A stretch of 64,000 bases of DNA from Parabacteroides timonensis (GTDB lineage Bacteria > Bacteroidota > Bacteroidia > Bacteroidales > Tannerellaceae). Position 1 is the first letter of the stretch. Each line of letters starts with the position of its first letter. This document shows, one piece after another, positions 51,639 through 59,342 of this stretch. The notes beneath the pieces are model-generated. The model searched no databases, was not told where the DNA came from, and was given only the letters and a program-made list of their open reading frames with translations. The position numbers and the translations under genes are program-made. Where the stretch lies: contig NZ_LT669941.1 of NCBI RefSeq assembly GCF_900128505.1, positions 2,792,859 to 2,856,858 of the forward strand. Reading direction: 5' to 3'.

Positions 51639-53768
51639 TTATTTGATCAAATCAGCACGACCCTGTACTTCTGTCAGCACCTGCTTAGCGATAGAAGAAG
51701 ATACCTGAGCATAGTGAGAGAACTGCATTGAAGATGTTGCACGACCTGAAGTGATAGTACGAAGAGCAGTTACATAGCCGAATGTTTCAGCCAAAGGAAC
51801 TTTAGCTTTCACAACACGTGCACCAGTACGGCTTGATTCCATACCTTCAACCTGTCCGCGACGTTTGTTCAAGTCACCAATTACATCACCCATACTTTCT
51901 TCCGGAGTTACAACTTCCATCTGCATGATCGGTTCCATCAAAGCAGGACCTGCCTTTTCAGAAGCGCTCTTGAATGCCTGGATACCTGCGATTTCGAAAG
52001 ACAACTGGTCAGAGTCAACCGGGTGGAATGAACCATCGATCAATGTTACTTTCAGTTTATCCAACGGATAACCAGCAAGGATACCGTTCTTCATAGCTTT
52101 CTCGAAACCTTTCTGTACTGAAGGGATAAATTCTTTAGGAATGTTACCACCCTTCACTTCGTCGATGAACTGCAGTGTACCTTCGAATTCAGCATCAGCC
52201 GGTTCAACGCGAACGATGATATCAGCAAACTTACCACGACCACCAGACTGTTTCTTATAAACTTCACGAAGTTCAACAGATTTGGTAATAGCTTCTTTGT
52301 AAGTTACCTGAGGTTTACCCTGGTTACATTCAACCTTGAATTCGCGACGCAGACGGTCAACGATGATATCCAAGTGAAGCTCACCCATACCGCTAATTAC
52401 AGTCTGACCTGTTTCTTCGTTAGTCTGTACGCGGAATGTAGGATCTTCTTCAGCCAGCTTAGCCAATCCCATACCCAGTTTATCCAGGTCTTTCTGAGTT
52501 TTAGGCTCTACTGCGATACCGATAACCGGATCCGGGAATTCCATTGATTCCAGTGTAATCGGATGTGCTTCGTCACAAAGAGTATCACCAGTACGGATAT
52601 CTTTGAAACCAACACCAGCACCGATATCACCACAACCGATAGCTTCCATCGGGTTCTGTTTGTTTGAGTGCATCTGGAACAGACGAGAAATACGTTCTTT
52701 CTTACCTGAACGAGTGTTATAAACATAAGAACCGGCAAGCAGAGAACCTGAATATACACGGAAGAAACACAAGCGGCCTACATACGGGTCAGTTGCGATC
52801 TTAAATGCCAGTGCAGTCAACGGTTCTTCGAACAACGGTTTACGAACGATCACTTTATCAGGATCGCTAGGATCTGTACCTTCGATAGCATCTGTATCAG
52901 CAGGACTCGGCAGATATGCACAAACTGCATTCAACAGAGTCTGAACACCTTTATTCTTGAAAGAAGAACCACAGATCATCGGATTGATCTGCATAGCGAT
53001 AGTACCTTTACGGATAGCAGCTCTGATTTCATCTTCAGTGATAGTAGAAGGATCATCAAAATATTTTTCCATCAAAGCATCGTCGCATTCAGCCAAAGAT
53101 TCGAGCATCTTATCTCTCCATTCATCAGCTTCATCCTTCAGGTCTGCCGGAATTTCTTCAATTGAATATTCAGCACCCATTGTTTCATCATGCCAAAGAA
53201 TAGCTTTCATTGTTACAAGGTCAACTACCCCTTTGAAAGTTTCTTCTGCACCGATAGGAATCTGAATAGGACAAGGATTTGCGCCTAATACAGCCTTCAC
53301 CTGACGAACTACTTCAAAGAAGTTTGCGCCGGAACGGTCCATTTTGTTTACATAACCAATTCTGGGTACATTATATTTGTCAGCCTGACGCCAAACTGTT
53401 TCCGACTGGGGTTCTACACCACCAACAGCACAGAATGCAGCAACGGCACCATCCAGAATACGCAGTGAACGTTCTACTTCAACAGTAAAGTCCACGTGTC
53501 CCGGGGTGTCAATCAAGTTGATTTTATATTTATCATTAGCGTAATTCCAGAAAGTAGTTGTAGCAGCAGAAGTGATAGTGATACCACGTTCCTGTTCCTG
53601 CTCCATCCAGTCCATAGTTGCAGCACCGTCGTGAACTTCACCAATCTTGTGAGTCAGACCTGTGTAGAAAAGGATACGCTCAGAAGTCGTAGTCTTTCCT
53701 GCATCGATGTGCGCCATGATACCGATGTTTCTGGTATATTTTAATTGTTCGTCAGCTTTTGTTGCCAT
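51639..53768 (-). CDS. fusA: Elongation factor G
   Basis: A 709-residue translocation GTPase. The G domain has AHIDAGKTT, DTPGHVDF and NKMDRSGANF; domains II-V follow with GMGELHLDIIVDRLRREF. The length is normal. It lies between rpsG and rpsJ; tuf, usually adjacent in many bacteria, is not here. Confidence 0.97.
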   Translation of the reverse strand: MATKADEQLKYTRNIGIMAHIDAGKTTTSERILFYTGLTHKIGEVHDGAATMDWMEQEQERGITITSAATTTFWNYANDKYKINLIDTPGHVDFTVEVERSLRILDGAVAAFCAVGGVEPQSETVWRQADKYNVPRIGYVNKMDRSGANFFEVVRQVKAVLGANPCPIQIPIGAEETFKGVVDLVTMKAILWHDETMGAEYSIEEIPADLKDEADEWRDKMLESLAECDDALMEKYFDDPSTITEDEIRAAIRKGTIAMQINPMICGSSFKNKGVQTLLNAVCAYLPSPADTDAIEGTDPSDPDKVIVRKPLFEEPLTALAFKIATDPYVGRLCFFRVYSGSLLAGSYVYNTRSGKKERISRLFQMHSNKQNPMEAIGCGDIGAGVGFKDIRTGDTLCDEAHPITLESMEFPDPVIGIAVEPKTQKDLDKLGMGLAKLAEEDPTFRVQTNEETGQTVISGMGELHLDIIVDRLRREFKVECNQGKPQVTYKEAITKSVELREVYKKQSGGRGKFADIIVRVEPADAEFEGTLQFIDEVKGGNIPKEFIPSVQKGFEKAMKNGILAGYPLDKLKVTLIDGSFHPVDSDQLSFEIAGIQAFKSASEKAGPALMEPIMQMEVVTPEESMGDVIGDLNKRRGQVEGMESSRTGARVVKAKVPLAETFGYVTALRTITSGRATSSMQFSHYAQVSSSIAKQVLTEVQGRADLIK

Positions 53769-53796
53769 CTTTTTTTATTCTCCTAAATTTGCTAAA

Positions 53797-54273
53797 TTAA
53801 AATCTGAAGTGAGCGAATGCACGGTTAGCTTCAGCCATACGATGCATATCTTCTTTTCTTTTGAATGCGCCACCCTGGTTGTTGAAAGCATCTACAATCT
53901 CTGCAGACAACTTATCAGACATAGTCTTACCACCTCTCTTACGTGAGAAGATAATAAGGTTCTTCATAGAAATTGATTCTTTACGATCGGGGCGAATTTC
54001 AGTAGGTACCTGGAAAGTAGCACCACCTACACGGCGTGACTTCACTTCGACTTGAGGGGTAATATTGTCGAGTGCAGCTTTCCAAATTTCGAGAGCAGAC
54101 TTTTCTTCGTTAGGCAATTTAGCCTTAACGGTTTCCAGAGCGGAATAGAAAATTTCGAAGGCAGTATTTTTCTTGCCATCATACATTAAATGGTTAACGA
54201 ATCTCGTAACCTTAACATCACCGAAAACAGGATCCGGAAGGATCTGTCTTTTCTTTGGTTTTGCTTTTCTCAT
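53797..54273 (-). CDS. rpsG: 30S ribosomal protein S7
   Basis: A 158-residue S7 from the ATG at 54273 (MRKAKPKKRQILPDPVFGDV); the longer frame reading into the 5' gap is rejected. RRVGGATFQVPTEIRPDRKE and KREDMHRMAEANRAFAHFRF are typical. It nucleates the 30S head. The 157-bp gap to rpsL contains a small hairpin (GGTTC/GAACC at 54332-54345). Confidence 0.97.
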   Translation of the reverse strand: MRKAKPKKRQILPDPVFGDVKVTRFVNHLMYDGKKNTAFEIFYSALETVKAKLPNEEKSALEIWKAALDNITPQVEVKSRRVGGATFQVPTEIRPDRKESISMKNLIIFSRKRGGKTMSDKLSAEIVDAFNNQGGAFKRKEDMHRMAEANRAFAHFRF

Positions 54274-54430
54274 TTTGTTTTCAAAAATTTCGTTTTTTTC
54301 TTTGGTTGCCTTTTTAAACTTTGTCTTCAACGGTTCCGCTGAACCATTTACTCAACCTTGTAGCCTATCCAAATACTCAAACCAGCTTTAATACTTAATT
54401 TAAATTCTCAGTTTGAAGGGATGTAACTAA
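54274..54430 (-). other. rpsL-rpsG intercistronic region
   Basis: The gap carries a small hairpin GGTTC (54332-54336) / GAACC (54341-54345) and otherwise no features. In E. coli this spacer holds the S7 autoregulation site; an equivalent here is speculative. Confidence 0.35.
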
Positions 54431-54841
54431 TTACTTCTTCTTTCCTTTAGCTGCAGCAGCTGCCTGTCCTGGTTTCGGACGTTTAGCTCCGTATTTAGAA
54501 CGTCTTTGAGTACGTCCGTTTACGCCAGCAGTATCCAAGGTTCCACGTACAATGTGATAACGTACACCAGGAAGGTCCTTAACACGACCACCACGTACCA
54601 AAACGATTGAGTGTTCCTGCAAGTTATGTCCTTCTCCCGGAATGTAAGAGTTTACTTCTTTACCATTTGTCAAACGAACTCTCGCTACTTTACGCATTGC
54701 AGAGTTAGGCTTTTTCGGTGTCGTAGTATACACACGTACACAAACACCACGTCTCTGAGGACATGAATCCAGTGCAGGTGACTTACCTTTTATCACCAAA
54801 GTTTCCCTTCCTTTTCTAACTAATTGCTGAATTGTAGGCAT
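54431..54841 (-). CDS. rpsL: 30S ribosomal protein S12
   Basis: A 136-residue decoding-site protein. The streptomycin-related lysines are both wild-type: K in TPKKPNSAMRKVARVRL and K in GGRVKDLPGVRYH. An alanine/lysine-rich tail (GQAAAAAKGKKK) is extra. It is the first gene of the run, behind the promoter at 54907-54936. Confidence 0.97.
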   Translation of the reverse strand: MPTIQQLVRKGRETLVIKGKSPALDSCPQRRGVCVRVYTTTPKKPNSAMRKVARVRLTNGKEVNSYIPGEGHNLQEHSIVLVRGGRVKDLPGVRYHIVRGTLDTAGVNGRTQRRSKYGAKRPKPGQAAAAAKGKKK

Positions 54842-54906
54842 TTCTTTTCTTTTTTAAACTTTGAATGTGTTATAATTATATTTATATCTTTTTCTATTTC
54901 AGGCTG

Positions 54907-54936
54907 CAAAGATACGCATTATTTCCGTATAACCAA
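54907..54936 (-). promoter_or_regulatory. Promoter of rpsL / ribosomal run
   Basis: On the minus strand TTGG (54933-54936) is followed after 18 bp by TATCTTTG (54907-54914), 65 bp before the rpsL ATG. No other consensus promoter was found inside the run, so much of it may be transcribed from here. Confidence 0.7.
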
Positions 54937-55223
54937 CGAGTTACAGTTCTTTTTCTGCATAATTCGCGCTAAAAACGGTGCAAAGTTACATAATAGTTCC
55001 CGTTTGTTTCTGCTACACAACAGGCGAATTCATACTATTTATTATTATTTAACAACGAAGCCCCGTTGGCTTAAAACCAATGGGGCTTGTCTTGTGTCTG
55101 CTTTCTCCCTTCACAGGGAAATTACAGAAAATAACAAAGGTGAAACGCGAGGCTTCACCTTAACAAACTGTTCACCTGTCCATTACGATCAATATGACAG
55201 GTGTAGGGTATGCGTTGAAACAA
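54937..55223. other. Intergenic region with several hairpins
   Basis: Three inverted repeats occur: AAGCCCC/GGGGCTT near 55060-55090, AAGGTGAA/TTCACCTT near 55138-55162, and CACCTGTC (55173-55180) / GACAGGTG (55196-55203). The last two lie on the 3' side of the glycosidase gene and may end its transcript. No gene was recognised. Confidence 0.4.
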
Positions 55224-57329
55224 CTACGGCATCGGTAGAAAACCCTCCGCTCTCACTGTCCAGCTTCCATCTTGCGGGAATCCGGGAGCTTCGCCCGATG
55301 ACCCGTCCCAACCGGCAGCCATCATGGCGACAGCAGTCAATAAGGCACCGTTGGACGGGAAGTAAGGAAACGGACCGCCTGTAGCCAATCCATGTTCATC
55401 GAACTGGAAACCACCGGCCGGATGAAGCAGGAAGTCCACCGCCTGTCCGGGTTGCCCACAGCGGGCGGCTGCCATAGCCAGCATCGGAAAGTCCCATCCC
55501 CAGGTCCGGTCAAAATTCCAGGTTGCAGTGATCTTTGCCAATGTACGTGCCAACGTATCCGGATCAACCCCGTCCCCCGGCAGCATACCGTAAGTACCGA
55601 TTAAAGCCGGATGCTCGAAGGCAAAGTCCGTCCACATGTCCGGGATACCCTCATACGTAACATATACATCTTCTTCAACAGGCAACGGAGAGAGTCCAGC
55701 TAATACCTTTTCCCACTTTTCGTCTACCGGAAGCGACATGCGTTCACGCCATTCACAAGCCATCCGCAGGCCATAACGCCAATAACCCAACTCGAAGGCC
55801 GGATTCAACGTTATTTCGGGTCGCGTATTCTCGGAAACAATAAAAACAGGAGGCCCTAGTACATACCGATCCTGCGCCTCGTCATAATGTGCATAATCGG
55901 CCATAAAGTCGGCGGTAGCCGAAACGACAGGTTCCCATTTCTCCAACGTCTCGCGGGTAGGATGCAGCCGGTAATCGAGGTCGGCAAAATAGATCGGGTG
56001 CGGTTGCTGCCAGATCAGGGTAGCATGGATGATATGAGGCCACTCACGATCGAAATCAGCCGTGCATTTAGGCCAACGGGCCCCTTTATACCCTTGTTTC
56101 TGTGCACGCATCTGTGAAGTAGGGAGAAAATCCCGGTAAACGGCCAGACTCTTTTCAAATAACGGCCAACGGTTCCATAAAGCATAATGTACGCCATGCC
56201 ACCAGATCATTTCGAAATGGAAACGGCCGTACCAGCCATTATTCACCAGTCCGCTCTCTTGGGGAGGAAGCGATCCGGCCTCGTTCACCTTCATAAGGTA
56301 TTGCGAAAGGACGATCCGGCGTTCCAGTTCTTTCCAGCGCGGGTCTTTGCTGCCGGACAGGTCGATTGCCGCCCCCGATTGCCAGAAAGCTCGCCATTCC
56401 CTGGAACTGTCATTAAATATGCGGGAAGCAGTCGGGATATCCGCCAGCTCTTCCTGTGAGAAAAGACAAGAGAAAGACAACTCCTCCGTATCTTCCGGGA
56501 TCAGTTCAAAACGGTGAGATGCCTCTGCCCCGTCCCGCACGAAACCGGCGCGGGTATTCCACCGCAACGAAGTATAATAATGTGTTTCATCCATTTTACG
56601 GGCAATGAGAACAGATCCTTTCTTTTCGTCCCGGATGACCGAACGGTGGGCCCCGGGTTTATCATAAGTGCCGACATACTCTTTCATCTCCCCACTCTCC
56701 GCATAAGGAAAATCGAGAAAAACACTTACCTGTCCTTTCCTGAGCAACGGGCTTTCTACCGTGACGCCTACCGCATCCAAAGCAGGATGACAAGCCGTTT
56801 TAACAGAAACGGGAACACCATCCAATTTAAAACGGCTGTGTATGATACCGGTCCACATATCCACCTCCTGGTATGTATCCGAAAGATCTTCGGCAGTTGC
56901 CTCCCTCCCATCCGAACGAAGCAGTTTAAAGCCGATACGCCCCAGATTAAAGCGGTGGGGATTAGCGGCCAGCCAGGCTGATAATTCGGGTTGTTCCGGA
57001 TTAGGTATATCGTAAGGGAGCATCTTACCATAGGTATCTATCAAAGGCTTTCTGAAATCCTCCACCTGCAGCCCTTCCGGCAAGGGAAAGCTATGCCAGC
57101 TCCACTGTGCCATCGTATTGAAAGGGACAAAGGTTTGCAATCCGGTAATATCGACCCCGAAAGCGAATTCGCCATTCCCTACCTGGGCAGGACTCCGGGG
57201 ATCAGTCTTCGTGGTTACGATACGATGCCTGTCTACCAATGCCTGCCTGTCGATACGGGACTGATTACAGGCTACAAAAGAGAACACGCTCACCAGAAAC
57301 AGAAGGATAAGTCGGATCGGTCTTTTCAT
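55224..57329 (-). CDS. (alpha/alpha)6-type glycosidase lipoprotein, GH65-like
   Basis: About 701 residues from the ATG at 57329. The signal peptide ends in a lipobox FSFVAC (C21). An N-terminal beta-sandwich-like region (TGLQTFVPFNTMAQWSWHS) precedes a helical barrel. The segment FHFEMIWWHGVHYALWNRWP resembles the six-hairpin glycosidase acid site, with E as the likely general acid. Later helices read PALIGTYGMLPGDGVD and TWNFDRTWGWDFPMLAMAA. It is not clearly GH65, GH95 or GH127; an anchored trimming enzyme for a host or diet glycan is inferred. The -7 box TATATTTG lies at 57357-57364. Confidence 0.75.
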   Translation of the reverse strand: MKRPIRLILLFLVSVFSFVACNQSRIDRQALVDRHRIVTTKTDPRSPAQVGNGEFAFGVDITGLQTFVPFNTMAQWSWHSFPLPEGLQVEDFRKPLIDTYGKMLPYDIPNPEQPELSAWLAANPHRFNLGRIGFKLLRSDGREATAEDLSDTYQEVDMWTGIIHSRFKLDGVPVSVKTACHPALDAVGVTVESPLLRKGQVSVFLDFPYAESGEMKEYVGTYDKPGAHRSVIRDEKKGSVLIARKMDETHYYTSLRWNTRAGFVRDGAEASHRFELIPEDTEELSFSCLFSQEELADIPTASRIFNDSSREWRAFWQSGAAIDLSGSKDPRWKELERRIVLSQYLMKVNEAGSLPPQESGLVNNGWYGRFHFEMIWWHGVHYALWNRWPLFEKSLAVYRDFLPTSQMRAQKQGYKGARWPKCTADFDREWPHIIHATLIWQQPHPIYFADLDYRLHPTRETLEKWEPVVSATADFMADYAHYDEAQDRYVLGPPVFIVSENTRPEITLNPAFELGYWRYGLRMACEWRERMSLPVDEKWEKVLAGLSPLPVEEDVYVTYEGIPDMWTDFAFEHPALIGTYGMLPGDGVDPDTLARTLAKITATWNFDRTWGWDFPMLAMAAARCGQPGQAVDFLLHPAGGFQFDEHGLATGGPFPYFPSNGALLTAVAMMAAGWDGSSGEAPGFPQDGSWTVRAEGFLPMP

Positions 57330-57430
57330 TTTCTCATGATTTAAATGTAACAGTCTCAAATATACAACTTTTCCATCCTATACACCTTGCTTTCTCTTTC
57401 CCCGTTAACAATATTTATCGATAAAAAGAA

Positions 57431-57459
57431 TTGCCATCTACTTAAATTAAGTAGCTTTG
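57431..57459 (+). promoter_or_regulatory. Promoter of blaI-like gene
   Basis: TTG at 57431-57433 and TAGCTTTG at 57452-57459 (18-bp spacer) form a Bacteroidetes promoter 40 bp before the ATG. The space between the boxes is occupied by the 17-bp palindrome. Confidence 0.72.
57438..57454. promoter_or_regulatory. Perfect 17-bp palindromic operator
   Basis: CTACTTAAATTAAGTAG is a perfect odd palindrome (8-bp arms, central A) lying between the -33 and -7 boxes and covering the first bases of the -7 element. BlaI/MecI-type repressors bind short inverted repeats over their own promoters, so this is a strong candidate for autorepression. Confidence 0.72.
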
Positions 57460-57499
57460 CGAAAAGATAGTAGATTAAAATTCAAATAATTGAAGAGAC

Positions 57500-57859
57500 A
57501 TGGAAAGACTGACTGCGCAAGAAGAAGACATTATGCTCTATATTTGGAGACTAGGTCCCTGCTTTATCCGGGATATACTGAACGAGATGCCTGAACCCCG
57601 TCCGCCTTATACGAGCGTGGCCTCTGTGATCCGTAACCTGGAAAAAAAGAAATATGTCACACCGAAGAAGTTCGGAACCATCACAAGGTTCTCTCCCAAG
57701 GTGAAAGAGGCTGACTACAAGCGTACTTTCATGTCGAACGTCGTAGAGAATTACTTCACCGGCTCTTACAAAGAGATGGTATCCTTTTTTGTCCGCAACC
57801 GTAAACTGACGAAAAGCGACTTGCAGGACCTTATGAACCAGATAGAAAACGAAGAATAG
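57500..57859 (+). CDS. BlaI/MecI/CopY family repressor
   Basis: A 119-residue winged-helix repressor: LTAQEEDIMLYIWRLGPCFI (start of the fold), PYTSVASVIRNLEKKKYVTP (recognition helix), and the dimerisation tail MVSFFVRNRKLTKSDLQDL. In the classical system the partner peptidase cleaves the repressor when its sensor is triggered. The next gene, 15 bp downstream, is that M56 peptidase. It likely represses its own operon through the palindrome at 57438-57454. Confidence 0.92.
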   Translation: MERLTAQEEDIMLYIWRLGPCFIRDILNEMPEPRPPYTSVASVIRNLEKKKYVTPKKFGTITRFSPKVKEADYKRTFMSNVVENYFTGSYKEMVSFFVRNRKLTKSDLQDLMNQIENEE

Positions 57860-57874
57860 ATAAAACGAATCTAT

Positions 57875-59203
57875 ATGGAAACATCGATACTGGCCTATTT
57901 CCTGAAGGTGAACCTGGCGTTGGCAATCCTTTATATCTGCTACCGCCTGTTATTCCGGGATGATACCTTTTTCCGCTTGCGGAGAGGTGTATTGCTTTCT
58001 GTCTACCTGATCGCGTTCCTCTATCCGTTATTGGATATCAGTATCTGGTTATCCTCTCGTGAGAGCATGGCAGAAATAGTGAACTACTATTCTACGATCC
58101 TTCCACAGAAAACGGCAGCCATAACCGAAGATATGCCTCTCCTTGCAGAGTCGAACCGGCAGATGATGATAGGAAGCGCTTTGTTACTGGTCTATCTGAT
58201 AGGAGTATGCCTATTGTTCTTCCGTTGTATCGTGGAATTGGTCATGGTAGTCAGACGCCGGTTCAGAAGCCCTGAACAAAAGATCAACGGGACTACTATT
58301 CACATATTACCCACAGGGGAAGAACCTTATTCCTTCTTCGGCTGGATATTCGCTTCACCGGATTCACACACTCCGCAAGCGCTAGAAGAGATACTGGTGC
58401 ATGAGAAGACCCATGTCCGCCAACTCCATTCGGCCGATGTAGTTCTCGCAGAGCTCGTATGTATCCTATATTGGATCAACCCCTTTGCCTGGTTATTGAA
58501 GAAAGAGATCAGTAGCAACCATGAATACCTGGCAGACGAACAGGTGATGCTTGCCGGATATAATAAGAAAGAATACCAGTACCATCTGATCGGACTGGAA
58601 CATCCCGATATGGCTATAGCAAAACTATATAATAATTTCAGTGTCTTACCATTAAAAAAGAGAATTACTATGTTAAACAAAAAAAGAACCGGCAGAGTTG
58701 GGAAAGTAAAGTACCTGACACTGCTACCGCTGGCAGCCGGTTTATTGCTGCTCAATAACATCGACGCGATGGCACGGATCATGAACCGGCAAGCGACTGT
58801 TCCCGTTCCCGTACAACAGACAGAGGTTGTACCTGCACCGGAAACAGCTCCTGTAGAAATAGCGGCACCGCTACCACCGGAGGATGACAAAGTGTATCAG
58901 GTTGTAGAAGTAATGCCGGAATTTCCCGGAGGGGAAACTGAACTTTTAAAATACATGGCCAGAAATGTCAAATACCCGGCCGAATCCGTAAAGAACAAAG
59001 AGGAAGGCAGAGTCTCGCTTTCCTTCATTATCAATAAAGACGGTAGTCTATCAGATATTAAAGTAGTAAAAAGCCTGACTCCATTATTGGATGCAGAGGC
59101 AATACGGGTGGTTAAAGACATGCCTAACTGGACACCCGGTAAGGTAAAAGGAAAAGTGGTACGAGTAGCCTATACCGTTCCTATCTTTTTTAAATGCCAG
59201 TAA
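57875..59203 (+). CDS. BlaR1-type M56 peptidase with TonB C-terminal domain
   Basis: A 442-residue inner-membrane protein. Transmembrane helices lie near 5-25, 38-58, 98-118 and 280-297. The zinc peptidase site is HEKTH (176-180), with E217 in NHEYLADE as third ligand, all intact. The periplasmic C-terminal part (about 352-442) is not a penicillin-binding sensor but a TonB C-terminal domain (PEFPGGETELLKYMARNVKY; TPGKVKGKVVRVAYTVPIFF). The usual BlaR1 sensor is thus replaced. It is probably activated by a periplasmic or outer-membrane partner and releases the repressor encoded upstream. Confidence 0.92.
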   Translation: METSILAYFLKVNLALAILYICYRLLFRDDTFFRLRRGVLLSVYLIAFLYPLLDISIWLSSRESMAEIVNYYSTILPQKTAAITEDMPLLAESNRQMMIGSALLLVYLIGVCLLFFRCIVELVMVVRRRFRSPEQKINGTTIHILPTGEEPYSFFGWIFASPDSHTPQALEEILVHEKTHVRQLHSADVVLAELVCILYWINPFAWLLKKEISSNHEYLADEQVMLAGYNKKEYQYHLIGLEHPDMAIAKLYNNFSVLPLKKRITMLNKKRTGRVGKVKYLTLLPLAAGLLLLNNIDAMARIMNRQATVPVPVQQTEVVPAPETAPVEIAAPLPPEDDKVYQVVEVMPEFPGGETELLKYMARNVKYPAESVKNKEEGRVSLSFIINKDGSLSDIKVVKSLTPLLDAEAIRVVKDMPNWTPGKVKGKVVRVAYTVPIFFKCQ

Positions 59204-59227
59204 TTCGACAACTTAAACATACTAATT

Positions 59228-59323
59228 CCCTTTTTGAGACAGACACAAAAAAGGCATGAAACTTTCCCAAATGCTGGCAGGCGATCAGAAAAGTAACATG
59301 CCCATAGCCCTTCTCAAAAAGGG
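59228..59323. repeat. Nested inverted-repeat element
   Basis: CCCTTTTTGAGA (59228-59239) and TCTCAAAAAGGG (59312-59323) are perfect 12-bp arms. Inside them GGCATG (59253-59258) pairs with CATGCC (59297-59302), then ACTTT (59261-59265) with AAAGT (59290-59294), then CTG with CAG. The plus strand ends in a T-rich tract. It could be a terminator, a structured RNA, or a small mobile element with terminal repeats. Confidence 0.55.
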
Positions 59324-59342
59324 ATATTTTTTAATATTCCGT

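Noticed and set aside
56514..56981. 155-codon plus-strand frame in the glycosidase gene
   Set aside because: Antisense shadow without signal, domain or promoter.
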